Shown: positions 53,540 through 62,660, counted from the stretch's first letter. The stretch: 64,000 bases of DNA from JAJPKK01 sp963747835 (GCA_963747835.1 CAVVGO010000005.1:3410001-3474000); one strand, 5' to 3'. Numbers and translations: made by a program. Notes: a model not told the origin generated them from the letters alone.

Positions 53540-55129
53540 TGTCGTAAGCACACGAGTTGTCCGGGTTAGGTAGCACACGAGTTGTCCGGTTTTGTCGCCC
53601 TGCAAAGGAGCAGGGCTGATGAATCGGGCAGCGTGGCTACCGGACCGTCGGATGCGGAAGTTTCGAGATGTTTTGAGCCGTTGGGAAGCGGGTGCGTTGT
53701 CGATGATGGAGGCTGGTGAGCTTTTGGGAATGTCGGAGCGGCAGTTCCGGCGCTACCGGGAGCGCTACGAGGAGGACGGGCCTGAGGGGCTGCGAGACCG
53801 CCGGCTCGGCAAGGTGTCACCCAAGCGGGTGCCGGGGTCGGAACGGGATCGGATGCTGGCCTTGTACCGGGAGGCCTATCGGGGCTGGAACGTGATGCAT
53901 TTCCACGATCATCTACGCCGCGATCATGGGTTCCGGTTGAGCTATACGTTTGTGAAGATGCAGTTGCACACGGCCGGTCTGGTGGAGCGTGCGACGCGGC
54001 GTGGCGCGCATCGCCGCAAGCGCGAGCGCAAGCCCTGCGAAGGCATGATGCTGCACCAGGATGGCTCGCGGGCGGCGTGGCTTGCGGGCCAGCCGATGCT
54101 CGACCTGATTGTTACCCTGGACGATGCCACGAGCACGATCTATTCGGCGTTTCTGGTGGAGGAAGAAGGCACGGCTTCGACGTTGCGGGCGCTGCTTGAG
54201 GTGTTCACCGCCAAAGGCCTGCCGTCGAGCCTCTACACCGACCGCGGCAGCCATTATTTTTTCACCGCCGTCGCCGACGGGCCGGTGGACAAGGTACGGC
54301 TGACCCAGGTTGGTCGGGCGCTCAAGCACCTGGGAATCGAGCACATCCCGGCCTATTCGCCGCAAGCGCGCGGGCGCTCCGAGCGGATGTTCGGCACCCT
54401 TCAGGACCGCCTCATCAAGGAGCTCGCCAAGGCCGGCATCGCCGATATCGCGGCTGCCAATGCCTGGATCCGGGACGTTTATCTGCCGGAGCACAATCAG
54501 CACTTTGCCCGGCCGGCCGCGATGGCGGACAACGGCTTTGTCACGGTGAGCGACCCTGCCGTACTGACCGAGACCCTGTGCGTTGAGGACGATCGCGTCG
54601 TCAACCGCGACAACACGGTTGCCTGGGAGCGCCTGAAACTCCAGCTTCCTGCAAGCCCGCTGCGGCATCACTTCGTCAAGGCCAGGGTAAGAGTACGCGC
54701 CTATCCGGACGGTACCCTCGCGGTGTTCCACGGGCCGCGCCGCCTCGCCCGCTTCACCGCAGACGGGGCCATCGTACAAGCCCCGACACCCGCAAGCGTG
54801 ACGCCGTGCTCGCCACCGTCAAGGACGCTCCGCGCCGCCTCCGGCGGTGGCCTTCGAAACGCCCGTCGTGAGGTGACGCCGGAGCAACGGCCATCCTCGA
54901 CGGCGGCTGCGCGCGCCGTCACTTCCGCGGGGCAGGTCGGGACAAAGAAACGGTGCTCCGGTCGAACTAAGAAACTGACCGCAAAGAACACCAAGAGACG
55001 AAGACCCCATCAGCAGCATGAGCCCAACCAAGCCGGGGCGTCCACCGCTTCCAAACCGGCTCGGCTCTCACACCACGAAGCGGACAGATGATGTGCTACC
55101 AAAACCGGACAACTTGATTTGCTACCAAC
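53540..55129 (+). mobile_element. IS1202-like (ISNCY) insertion sequence
   Basis: About 1,590 bp between two exact 18-bp direct repeats. Both ends carry long imperfect inverted repeats (~48 bp) with a doubled motif: left GTAAGCACACGAGTTGTCC then GGTAGCACACGAGTTGTCCG; right, on the other strand, GGTAGCAAATCAAGTTGTCC then GGTAGCACATC. One transposase gene is inside. Long target duplications of 15 bp or more are typical of the IS1202 group; that assignment follows my knowledge of the group, not a search. Confidence 0.85.
53619..55091 (+). CDS. DDE transposase of the IS1202/ISNCY group
   Basis: 490 residues from MNRAAWLPDRRMRKF, preceded by GGAG-like AAAGGAGCAGGG; an upstream in-frame start at 53592 lies in the left end. 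An N-terminal helix-turn-helix (GALSMMEAGELLGMSERQFRRYRERY) precedes an rve integrase core: LIVTLDDATSTIYSAFLVEEE (Asp), SLYTDRGSHYFF (Asp) and QARGRSERMFGTLQDRLIKEL (Glu). After about residue 395 the chain becomes a basic, low-complexity tail reaching into the right end of the element, perhaps read beyond an older stop. Looks active. Confidence 0.9.
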   Translation: MNRAAWLPDRRMRKFRDVLSRWEAGALSMMEAGELLGMSERQFRRYRERYEEDGPEGLRDRRLGKVSPKRVPGSERDRMLALYREAYRGWNVMHFHDHLRRDHGFRLSYTFVKMQLHTAGLVERATRRGAHRRKRERKPCEGMMLHQDGSRAAWLAGQPMLDLIVTLDDATSTIYSAFLVEEEGTASTLRALLEVFTAKGLPSSLYTDRGSHYFFTAVADGPVDKVRLTQVGRALKHLGIEHIPAYSPQARGRSERMFGTLQDRLIKELAKAGIADIAAANAWIRDVYLPEHNQHFARPAAMADNGFVTVSDPAVLTETLCVEDDRVVNRDNTVAWERLKLQLPASPLRHHFVKARVRVRAYPDGTLAVFHGPRRLARFTADGAIVQAPTPASVTPCSPPSRTLRAASGGGLRNARREVTPEQRPSSTAAARAVTSAGQVGTKKRCSGRTKKLTAKNTKRRRPHQQHEPNQAGASTASKPARLSHHEADR

Positions 55130-55147
55130 AGGGCTCCAAGACCTACA
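55130..55147. repeat. right target-site duplication of the IS (18 bp)
   Basis: Exact copy of 53522-53539. Its continuation (CCGGTACCGGACGGCTGCGC) is the rest of the interrupted barrel-gene tail. Confidence 0.9.
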
Positions 55148-55200
55148 CCGGTACCGGACGGCTGCGCTACACGTGGTGAGACTCCGCAGCGCCTGGAGAC

Positions 55201-55551
55201 CTACGACTCAAGGGATTTGCGGTTTCTCCAGCACACGATAACCTCCTTGGCCTCGTCTATGGTCGCAAGGCGCCACCGTAATTGCACTACATCTTCCCCC
55301 ATCAGATTTTCGACGATCTTCTTTTCCTCAACCCGAAGCAGCAGTTGCTGTGGAGAATTGTCGTCAAGTGACGTCGTGCGAAAGTCAATATTTCCCGTCC
55401 GGGTCCAGTCGGTCTTGAGGGTCCCGTCGACTTCTTCAAAAGGCGATGACGGCTTCGGCTTCTTGCGGACGCTATAAACGATAAGTGCGGCAGCGAGGAT
55501 TAGCCCCGACACAATGGCTGCAATACTCCAAGAAATCCGCGGGTCCAACAT
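55201..55551 (-). CDS. single-pass membrane protein of unknown function
   Basis: 116 residues, preceded by AAAGGAGCGG. One N-terminal membrane segment (WSIAAIVSGLILAAALIVYSV), then KKPKPSSPFEEVDGTL and a beta-rich part NIDFRTTSLDDNSPQQLLLRVEEKKIVENLMG and VVQLRWRLATIDEAKEVIVCW. Probably a type I-in topology with a small periplasmic or cytoplasmic domain. No family recognised. Base composition slightly lower in G+C than the core genes. Confidence 0.6.
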   Translation of the reverse strand: MLDPRISWSIAAIVSGLILAAALIVYSVRKKPKPSSPFEEVDGTLKTDWTRTGNIDFRTTSLDDNSPQQLLLRVEEKKIVENLMGEDVVQLRWRLATIDEAKEVIVCWRNRKSLES

Positions 55552-55798
55552 CCGCTCCTTTCACATTTTGGGCTACGCACTAAATCCTGCAGTCTCGCCT
55601 TCCTGGCTATTACCGCATTGCGCCGCAGAAGTCCGGCGCAACTGATGCGACGAGGCAACGTTGCGCCGTAAATCGTGAAAATTCATCATGTATTCTGGAC
55701 GCGGCACGCAGCCGCGCCGGGATTTGGCTTCGCGGCTCGCTCTTCAGCAGATATCGTGCACGTGGGCGACCACCGCCTGCACCAACACTCACCATCAA

Positions 55799-56206
55799 TC
55801 AGTCCGCCAAGGCGACGCACTCGATTTCGCATCCGTTGCCGAACCGGAGTTGCATCGACCAGGCCATGCGGGCCGGCGGATCGACTGGAAAGAATTCGCC
55901 GTAGACGCGATCCGCTTCCGCCATGTCGGAAATGTCCGCCAGCACCAGGTGGATGCGGACCACGCGGTCAAGAGAGGAGCCTGCTGATTCCAGCATGTGC
56001 TTCACGTTTTCCAACGTCGTGCGGACCTGTTCGCCGATCGGGCCGTGCCGGCGCTCACCGGTCTGAGGGTCGATCGGAGTCATGCCGGACAAGAATATGT
56101 AGTTGCCAACGCGGATGCCGGGAACATGCGGCAAGTTGGCGTTGCGCGAGGCATTGAGGCGCGGATTCCGCGGCTCGATCACCGAGCGTTGAAGTTTCTC
56201 GATCAC
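55799..56206 (-). CDS. RidA-family protein 1 of a cluster of three
   Basis: 135 residues, intact and without a signal peptide. GIRVGNYIFLSGMTPIDPQTGERRHG, QVRTTLENVKHMLESAGSSLDRVVRIHLVLAD and PPARMAWSMQLRFGNGCEIECVALA follow the RidA pattern; the PPAR arginine aligns with the catalytic Arg of enamine/imine deaminases, and the terminal Glu (EIECVA) is kept. It follows the second RidA gene by 4 bp. Cytoplasmic; the substrate is probably specific to this cluster's pathway. Confidence 0.88.
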   Translation of the reverse strand: MIEKLQRSVIEPRNPRLNASRNANLPHVPGIRVGNYIFLSGMTPIDPQTGERRHGPIGEQVRTTLENVKHMLESAGSSLDRVVRIHLVLADISDMAEADRVYGEFFPVDPPARMAWSMQLRFGNGCEIECVALAD

Positions 56207-56210
56207 CGGA

Positions 56211-56597
56211 TCACACGAGCGCGGTACATTCGATCATTACCTTCATTCCGTGAGGTAGCACTGCGCCGCAGACCGTGCGGGCAGGTGGCGGGTCGGAAAA
56301 GAAGCTTGCATAAACCTCATTCATGTTTGGCGCTTCCAACATGCTGTGCAGCACCACGTTGGTTTTCACGATCCTATCGAGCGACGAGCCCGCCGCCTCC
56401 AGCAGCATCTTGAGGTTGGACAGGATCAACCGGGTTTCGCTTGCAGTCGTGCCGCGCATCAATTCGTTGGACTGCAAATCGACTGCAACAAGGCCGGCCA
56501 TAAAGAGAAAATCCCCGCCCCTCACCACACTCGACGCCAGTGCACCGTCGCTGCACGACGACCCGGATGCGCACGCCGGCAAATGAATCGACTTCAC
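56211..56597 (-). CDS. RidA-family protein 2 of a cluster of three
   Basis: 128 residues from GTG 56597 (MKSIHLPACASGSSCSDGA). VVRGGDFLFMAGLVAVDLQSN, ETRLILSNLKMLLEAAGSSLDRIVKTNVVLH, PPPARTVCGAVLPHGMKVMIECTAL: RidA fold with the catalytic-type Arg and Glu. An alternative is an original start MVAKREV in another frame joined by a one-base shift near 56590. It sits between RidA 1 (4 bp) and RidA 3 (31 bp), so the three are surely co-transcribed. Confidence 0.85.
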   Translation of the reverse strand: MKSIHLPACASGSSCSDGALASSVVRGGDFLFMAGLVAVDLQSNELMRGTTASETRLILSNLKMLLEAAGSSLDRIVKTNVVLHSMLEAPNMNEVYASFFSDPPPARTVCGAVLPHGMKVMIECTALV

Positions 56598-56628
56598 GCT
56601 TGGCGACCATCGGCATTCCTCGGCCGCT

Positions 56629-57021
56629 TCAGGCGGCGGCGGTCACGTCGAGCTGCAATCTTGAACCCGGCCTCGATCTGCGCCGTCCAGACAGTACGCG
56701 CGGGTGGACCATTGGACACGTATTGCCGATAGACACGGTTGAGCACGTCGTACTCGATACTGTCGTATATCAGGGCGTGAACCTGAACGAGGCGATCGAG
56801 CGATGAGCCAGCGGAGTCAAGCAGCAATCTTAGATTTCCGAAAATGACGTGCGCCTCGCTGGTAAGCGTGCCGTGCAGCCGCTCACCCGAATTCGGGGTC
56901 GATTGGCAAGAATGCCGGAACAGAAGATGAGGCCGCCGGCGCGAATGGCCGGCGACTGATGGTGTCCATAATGCCGCCGGAGATCGAGGCCGGGACAGGG
57001 CGCCGCGATGACTTCGCGCAT
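56629..57021 (-). pseudogene. RidA-family protein 3 of a cluster of three, frameshifted
   Basis: MREVIAAPCPGLDLRRHYGHHQSPAIRAGGLIFCSGILA in one frame, then GERLHGTLTSEAHVIFGNLRLLLDSAGSSLDRLVQVHALIYDS and PPARTVWTAQIEAGFK in another, then LQLDVTAAA and the stop at 56629 in a third. Two frame changes, near 56895 and 56665. Rejoined it is a ~130-residue RidA with the PPAR arginine. Its start is coupled to the end of the binding-protein gene upstream. Confidence 0.78.
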
Positions 57022-57063
57022 GTCGATTTCTCTGTTGCACGCGATCGCGGCTCCGATCAATCC

Positions 57064-58038
57064 GACAACTGCGCAATTCCGCGATAACAGGAACCGCTCG
57101 ACATTTCCGCGCTTCTGCAGGTCGCCAAGACGCGATCAGCGCATCAAGCAAGGCATTCATCTTGGTCTGAGAGATTTTGCCGGTGCGATCGAAGAAATTG
57201 TTCTTACGAAAGAAGTCATAGGACTTCTCGACGTCATCTAGCATTCAGTCTGCTGACTGCAGCGAGAATCCGAACCGCCTCGGCGCGATTGCTGATCATC
57301 GTAAAGATATTCGGTACTCTTGGCCTGGGCGGCGAGCACGCGGAGCCAGCACGTTCGGTTACGCCGGCCCAGGCATTGTTGACCACCGTCCCCGAAAACG
57401 CCAGCTCCGGCGCATATTCCATCGTAAGTCCGATGTCATTGTAGCCGGCCGTTCTGGATCTGGAAATTAGCTGGCGGCAACAGGATAGCGGCATCGACTG
57501 CGCCGCTGAGCAGAGCCTGGGCACGGGCCGTGGTCGCGCCGGCATAGATGAAATCGTAATCGCTGGGCTTGAGACCGTGCGCCGCCAGCATCCGTTCAGC
57601 ATAGACACGGGTAATATCCTTCGCTCCGCCGACTGAGATCACTTTCCCTTGAGTTCGCTGAGGCTGTTGATTCTGGATTTCGCCATCATGACATAAGGTG
57701 GCGCCTGAACCTCGAAGCGAACGATCGCGATCCCGGCACCCTGATCGATGGCGCGGATCGGATCCACCAGGCCGGTGGACATCGTCATATTCAGCGAGCC
57801 AGCCGCGAGCTGCTGGATAACCGCCGAGCTCGCCGGGACATAGACGAGATCAATCTTGATGTTTTCGGCGGTGAAAAAGCCTCTATCAAGCCCGATGAAG
57901 AGCGGCCAAAGGTTGGCCGAAGGCGATCCCGACAGTGCCGACGATCACCGTGTCCTCGGCACGAGCCCACGGAGCCGACAGCATCGTCATCATGATCACG
58001 CCCAGCGCAGCGCGTCCGAACGGACTTATTGTTCGCAT
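57064..58038 (-). pseudogene. SsuA/THI5-like ABC substrate-binding protein, several frameshifts
   Basis: From ATG 58038 a signal peptide FGRAALGVIMMTMLSAPWARAE is followed by TVIVGTVG, then in a new frame NLWPLFIGLDRGFFTAENIKIDLVYVPASSAVIQQLAAGS and TGLVDPIRAIDQGAGI, then VISVGGAKDITRVYAERMLAAHG, GYNDIGLTMEYAPELAFSG, and finally YDFFRKNNFFDRTGKISQTKMNALLDAL. This is the NitT/TauT (NMT1/THI5-like) binding-protein pattern, about 325 residues. Four or more shifts; the exact end is uncertain. It would deliver an organic ligand to an ABC importer; an SsuB-like ATPase gene lies at 63.3 kb on the other strand. Confidence 0.75.
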
Positions 58039-58068
58039 GATCAGTCCTCGCGGTCGCCAAGTGAAATC

Positions 58069-58860
58069 TTAACTCGGCTCGAAGCCTTTGGCTTTCAATA
58101 GCGGCACGGCAACCGGCCCTGTAAGAAATTGCGTCAGCCCCTTAGCCGCTTCCGAGGATTTGGTCCCCGCGCCGACCCCCGCCGTAAAAACGGTCACGCT
58201 GGCAAGTTCACCGGGCAACGGACCAACCAGTTGGACCCCGCTGACCGGCAATATCTCCGAGGCTTGTCCAATCCCCAATTCTGCCTCGCCCTTGGCAACG
58301 ATCTCTGCCGCCTGGGCACCCGGCACCAATATGGTCTTCGACTTCAGCTGTTCGGCCAAACCGAGACGATCGAGAACGCTTGCAAAATGTACGCCGCTTA
58401 ATCCGCCTTTCGCGGGGTCGGCATAGACGATCGACTTGGCGGACAAGAGCGCGAGTTTGAGCGCGTCTACCGAACGGATATCTGGCTTCGGGGCGCCCGC
58501 GCGAGCCGCTACCGCGACCGCGGTGGCGCCCACGTTTACGAGACTGCCGGGCACCAGCTTCTCATGCTTCTGGAGATCGTCCATCATCGACTTTGTCAGG
58601 ATGATCACGTCCGCGGATTCACCTTCGAGAATACGCTTGCTGAGTCCGGCGGCGAGGCCGTAGCCAATCGTCACCTTGTTCCCCGTGGCACGCTCGAATG
58701 CAGGGATAAGCTCATCCAACGCGGAAGTCAGCGCTACGGATGCCACCACCTTAACCTCAGTCGCATTCGCAACGACGCCGTTGAGCGGGATTATCGAGGA
58801 AGCCATCAGGGCCGCAGTCGCTGTCGCCATGGTTCGTAACACGAAAGCTGTTCTGGTCAT
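58069..58860 (-). CDS. ModA-like periplasmic substrate-binding protein
   Basis: 263 residues from MTRTAFVLRTMATATAALMASS, start chosen for GGGAGAAGA upstream; signal peptide to VVANA. TEVKVVASVALTSALDELIPAFERATGNKV, SADVIILTKSMMDDLQKHEKL, VAARAGAPKPDIRSVDALKLALL, GEAELGIGQASEIL: PF13531 ModA-like. It is a clear paralogue of the protein at 37.4 kb (shared AGAPKPDI.S.D.LK.ALL). Intact, first gene of the leftward cluster with the SsuA-like and RidA genes; 30 bp before the next. Confidence 0.84.
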   Translation of the reverse strand: MTRTAFVLRTMATATAALMASSIIPLNGVVANATEVKVVASVALTSALDELIPAFERATGNKVTIGYGLAAGLSKRILEGESADVIILTKSMMDDLQKHEKLVPGSLVNVGATAVAVAARAGAPKPDIRSVDALKLALLSAKSIVYADPAKGGLSGVHFASVLDRLGLAEQLKSKTILVPGAQAAEIVAKGEAELGIGQASEILPVSGVQLVGPLPGELASVTVFTAGVGAGTKSSEAAKGLTQFLTGPVAVPLLKAKGFEPS

Positions 58861-59036
58861 GGCGTCTTCTCCCGGGGAAAAATGATCAACATTCATCATA
58901 TAGCGGTGTGACTCTCCACACGCCTCGATTTCGTTTCGGCTGCGAATCAAAATCATTCCCGTGACGGCGTTCCGCCGTCACGGGCCTCGATTGTCGCGAA
59001 CGCCGTTACCGGCGTCCGCTCAATTCGCGCTCCGGC

Positions 59037-61214
59037 TCAGTTGGCGAGCGGGTCGGGGCGCATCTGCACCTTGTAGAGCTTCGGCGAGTTCTGGATGCCG
59101 CCTTCGTTGTGGAACGGCGCGCGGCTGCCGAACGTGGTCCAGATGCCTTTGCCCTTCCAGCCAGCGCTCGGATCATCGATGCGGCCATCGACGTTCTTGG
59201 AGAAGAAGCCCAGCGGATAGGGAACCCGAAGGGTCACGAACTTGCCGTCAACGAGCGCAGTGAGCGCCTCGCCGCCATTGGTGGAAGCGATCGGCACATT
59301 GGCGCCGAGGCCGAGCGTGTTGAGGCGGTCGACCCAGATGTAATAGGCATGCTGAGCGCTGCCCTTGTCGGTCACCCCCTGGAACTGCGGGCCCGGGAAC
59401 TTGTAGAGCGCCCAGCCTTCCGGACACATCTTTCCGGTGATGGCTTCCGGTCCCTTGATCTCGGACTTGCACTTCTTGCGATCGAAGCTCGCCATGTGAC
59501 CGCTGGAGAGCACGGTCCACACCACGCCATCCGACGTGAGGTCGATGCCGCGCGAGCCGTAGCCTTCATCGGGCGGCAGGAACAATTCGGCGAGCGCGGT
59601 CTCACTTGGGTTCGAGCCCGGGATGAGGTGAACGATGTAACCGGGCTGGTCCATGCGTGAGAACCCGACGTCCATCGACTGGCCCCAGATAGTGTCGTCG
59701 ATCGGGCTCGGCTGAACGCCGTAGAAGCCCGCCATCACGCGCTTGTCCTTGGCGGGATCGAGCGGCTGGTTGGCCTCGGCATAGTCGTCGCGTTTGCCGT
59801 TGCCGTTGGTGTCGACGATGATCGGGGTCCAGCCCTGCGACTTTACGTCGTCGCCGGTGGCGAGATACATCTTGGTGTTCAGCCAGCCGACCACGCCGCT
59901 TTGCGGGCCGCCAGGGGAGGTCCACAGCGTATAGTTGGCGTCGTGGGCGAAGTTGAGATGCTGGGTGCTGTAGCAGGTGTTGATGAGCGACCACTTCTGC
60001 GTCTTCGGATCGTACATCGAGAGCTGCCGGCCGGACGTCTCCAGCGGCACGACTTTCGCCGACGGCAGGTCAGACCCCTTCTTGCAATAGGCCGGGTTCT
60101 CCTCGGGCCTGATCTTCGCCGTGAACCACACCCGACCCTGATCGTCGATCATCGGATTGTGGATGCTGGTGTGGCTATCCCAGATCGCGTCGTCGCCCCA
60201 ATACACCGAAGGTCCCGCCGTGTTGGTCTTGGTCGAGGGGGTCTCCGGATCGAGATAGGGATGCTTGATCGTCGTGAATGTATTGGTGACCGGATTGAGA
60301 ACCGGCACCAGGTCCGAGCTCTCCTCAGGCGATCCGTAGATCGGGCCGTTGGCGTTGATGGTCTGCTTCGACTTTTCGCTGGCGATGGCATCGTGTAGGT
60401 ACATGCCCTTGGTACCCCAATCCCACACGCTGATCACGACGTTGCGCTCGACCCCCTGGGGCCGCGTGGGCTTCGCCGAGGGCAGTTCGCCGGCCGCGAT
60501 GCGGTCGGTCCAATCCGCATAATTATCAACGGCCCTGTCGGGGCCGATGCGGGCGATCGAAACCGCCATCTGGGCCATGGCCTGACCGGACTGCAGGCGG
60601 CGCTCCCATGCTTCATGGGAGTTCTTGAACTGGCCGAGCATCGGCGACAGCGTCCGTATCCCCTTCGAGCCGATCGAATGGCACGACTGGCAGGAGTTCT
60701 TGATGGTATCGATCCAGGCACCCTGCGTCTTGATGGTAGGCGGAATGCCGTTGCCCTTCGGGCCGGTGCCGGGGAATTCGGACGTGGCGGGAATCTTGAG
60801 CATCGAGTACCAGTACATGCCCGGATAATATTCGGCGGCAGCGGCGGGCGACGGCGCCGGCACCGCGGTCAAATTCAGGAGCTTGCCGGGCGTGCCCGGC
60901 ACCTTGGACGAATCGACAAGTCCATAGCCGCGCACCCACACGATGTAATTCGCCTTGGGGAGGTCGGGGACCACGTAACGGCCCTGATCATCGGTGACAA
61001 CGATCTTGGCGAACTTGGTCGGCAGATCGACGGTCTCGGCGATCACCCAGACGCCCGCTTCCGGTCCGCTCGGCCCGGTCACCACGCCGCCGATGTCGTC
61101 GCTGTCGATCTTAACGGCGGCCGCCTGAGCCAGTACCCGCGTCGGCGTGACGGACGTAAAGGCCGCCAATGCCGCGACGGCTACACCCAGATACAATGCC
61201 TGCTTGATCTTCAT
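59037..61214 (-). CDS. exported one-haem beta-propeller protein with carboxypeptidase-regulatory-like domain
   Basis: 725 residues from ATG 61214 (GGGAGCTAGAG ahead); the open frame upstream is not coding. Signal peptide to RVLAQA. Residues ~35-110 are a regulatory-like beta-sandwich (GGVVTGPSGPEAGVWVIAET, GRYVVPDLPKANYIVWVRGY). A c-type haem site CQSCHSIG comes near residue 172. The remainder has repeated WFTAKIRPEEN / YTLWTSPGGPQSG / GVVWTVLSSGHMASF blades, like streptogramin-lyase/SMP-30-type propellers. A periplasmic redox or sensor protein; divergent from a cytochrome b and two DUF6644-type genes. Substrate unknown. Confidence 0.82.
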   Translation of the reverse strand: MKIKQALYLGVAVAALAAFTSVTPTRVLAQAAAVKIDSDDIGGVVTGPSGPEAGVWVIAETVDLPTKFAKIVVTDDQGRYVVPDLPKANYIVWVRGYGLVDSSKVPGTPGKLLNLTAVPAPSPAAAAEYYPGMYWYSMLKIPATSEFPGTGPKGNGIPPTIKTQGAWIDTIKNSCQSCHSIGSKGIRTLSPMLGQFKNSHEAWERRLQSGQAMAQMAVSIARIGPDRAVDNYADWTDRIAAGELPSAKPTRPQGVERNVVISVWDWGTKGMYLHDAIASEKSKQTINANGPIYGSPEESSDLVPVLNPVTNTFTTIKHPYLDPETPSTKTNTAGPSVYWGDDAIWDSHTSIHNPMIDDQGRVWFTAKIRPEENPAYCKKGSDLPSAKVVPLETSGRQLSMYDPKTQKWSLINTCYSTQHLNFAHDANYTLWTSPGGPQSGVVGWLNTKMYLATGDDVKSQGWTPIIVDTNGNGKRDDYAEANQPLDPAKDKRVMAGFYGVQPSPIDDTIWGQSMDVGFSRMDQPGYIVHLIPGSNPSETALAELFLPPDEGYGSRGIDLTSDGVVWTVLSSGHMASFDRKKCKSEIKGPEAITGKMCPEGWALYKFPGPQFQGVTDKGSAQHAYYIWVDRLNTLGLGANVPIASTNGGEALTALVDGKFVTLRVPYPLGFFSKNVDGRIDDPSAGWKGKGIWTTFGSRAPFHNEGGIQNSPKLYKVQMRPDPLAN

Positions 61215-61522
61215 CTCTAGCTCCCTGGTCGAGGCAAGCCCAAGGGCTGCCCTTCTGTCTGATGTTAGCAATAATTGCGGCAGCGGGTAAGCGGGTCGAC
61301 ACGCCGACAAGGTTCTTTCGTTAAAGGCCGAAATGATCGTCGGCGCCCGGCGGCACGCTAGCCAGATCAGCGCGCGAGTGGCGCCTCGGCGTTGCCCGTT
61401 CCAATCCAAGCCTGACCTTGTTACCCTATCCACAAAGAAGCTACGGGGGGACGGATGCGACGGCAGGCTTTCATCGCGGGAACGGATGCCGCCGCGGACC
61501 GGCGTCGGGGACGGCGGCCGTG
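61215..61522. other. divergent promoter region between the haem-propeller gene and the cytochrome b operon
   Basis: About 308 bp. It must carry promoters in both directions. I see no clear operator, though joint control of both sides is likely from the layout. Confidence 0.45.
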
Positions 61523-62074
61523 AGAGCAAACGACACATCGAACGGCTACGGCTGGATATCGATTGCGCTCCACTGGGTCACCGCGGCGACCGTAATCGCC
61601 ATGTTCACCATCGGCACCATGTCCCAAAGCGCGGATCGGGAGGGATATGTGCGGCTCGTGCATTTGCACACCACCATCGGGGTAACGATGTACGCGCTCC
61701 TGTGGGGCCGTATCATCTGGCGCTTCAAGGTCGGCCATCCGGGGCGGCTGCCAAGGCAGGGCGCGTTCTTTTTCACGATCGGCAAGTATTTTCATTTCAT
61801 GATGTTGATCGCCATCGGCATCCTGCTCGTCTCCGGACCCCTGATGGTGTGGTCGGCCGGCGAAGCGATATTCGTGTTCGGGGCCGCGGTGGCGAGCCCG
61901 TTCCGCGATTTCCCCGCCGTCCATGATGCCTTGCGCCACATCCACGGCTATGCGGCATCCTTCATACTGGCCGGGATGATTTTGCACGTTCTTGCGGTCT
62001 TCAAACACACCGTCGTAAATCGCGACGGCACCTTCGATAAGATCATGATCGCCGCTCGCGGCCAGCAGACTTAG
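61523..62074 (+). CDS. cytochrome b561-type membrane protein
   Basis: 183 residues from GTG 61523; an ATG at 61418 in the same frame is possible but adds a low-quality leader. Four membrane spans carry the haem-ligand histidines of the b561/COG3038 family: SIALHWVTAATVIAMF, RLVHLHTTIGVTMYALLWG, GKYFHFMMLIAIGILLVSG and LRHIHGYAASFILAGMILHVLAVFKH. It would pass electrons between the quinone pool and a periplasmic partner. First gene of a three-gene operon with two DUF6644-type genes (gap 29 bp). Confidence 0.85.
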   Translation, partial: RANDTSNGYGWISIALHWVTAATVIAMFTIGTMSQSADREGYVRLVHLHTTIGVTMYALLWGRIIWRFKVGHPGRLPRQGAFFFTIGKYFHFMMLIAIGILLVSGPLMVWSAGEAIFVFGAAVASPFRDFPAVHDALRHIHGYAASFILAGMILHVLAVFKHTVVNRDGTFDKIMIAARGQQT

Positions 62075-62103
62075 CTTACGACCGTCAGCGGGAAATCGAA
62101 CGC

Positions 62104-62625
62104 ATGGAACTCCTTGCCTGGATCGAACAGACCGATTTCTCGGTATGGTTGCGCGAATCGGATTGGGGTCAACCGATCCTCCTCTGCTTCCATGCGGTCG
62201 GCATGGGCATGGTGGTCGGAATCTCGTTCATGTTCGCCGCGCGAGTCCTGGGTTTTGCCAAGGAATTTCCCATCGCGGCGTTCGATAGATTGTTCGGCCT
62301 CGCCTGGTTCGGTTTCGTTATGAATACTATCTCCGGTGTCCTGTTGTTTCTCAGCGAACCGCATCGGCTGCTGCAAACGCCCGCGTTCCTCATCAAGATG
62401 GTTCTGATCGTGTGCGCCGGTTTTGCGCTCTGGATGCTGTCGAAAGCTCTGGAGGGCGGGGCGGATGTGCCTGCCTCGAACCGCCTGCCGGGCCCGGACG
62501 GTGCGCTCGTCGGCAATCAAGAGGTGACGTCGGCCGCCAAAGCCGCCGCCGTGCTTTCGATCCTGTGCTGGCTCGGGGCAATCCTGGCAGGTCGGCTCAT
62601 CGGCTACACGATCCCGCCACCCTGA
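62104..62625 (+). CDS. DUF6644-type integral membrane protein 1
   Basis: 173 residues. LLCFHAVGMGMVVGISFMFAARVLG, FGLAWFGFVMNTISGVLLFLSEP, FLIKMVLIVCAGFALWML and AAAVLSILCWLGAILAGRLIGY give four spans, with a His in the first span (CFHAVGMG) that could ligate haem. Same architecture as the next gene. I assign DUF6644 from memory of this pattern. It begins 29 bp after the cytochrome b gene. Function unknown, likely a subunit of a membrane redox complex. Confidence 0.65.
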   Translation: MELLAWIEQTDFSVWLRESDWGQPILLCFHAVGMGMVVGISFMFAARVLGFAKEFPIAAFDRLFGLAWFGFVMNTISGVLLFLSEPHRLLQTPAFLIKMVLIVCAGFALWMLSKALEGGADVPASNRLPGPDGALVGNQEVTSAAKAAAVLSILCWLGAILAGRLIGYTIPPP

Positions 62626-62660
62626 AGTATGCTTCGCGGCGCGAACGCGATTGGTATCTG

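Larger units (their letters stand above)
53497..55179 (+). pseudogene. C-terminal remnant of an outer-membrane beta-barrel (autotransporter-type) gene, split by an IS
   Basis: If the IS (53540-55129) and one copy of its 18-bp duplication are removed, 53497-53539 joins 55148-55179 in frame to encode SKFDGEFGKGSKTYTGTGRLRYTW and a stop. This is the last beta-strand pattern of autotransporter barrels (DGEF...Y-GTG-LRY-W, ending in an aromatic residue). An in-frame stop just before shows the gene had already lost its upstream part. Only the tail remains. Confidence 0.6.

Noticed and set aside
54109..54780. Antisense frames within the IS1202-like transposase as accessory genes
   Set aside because: They mirror the transposase frame and show no domain.
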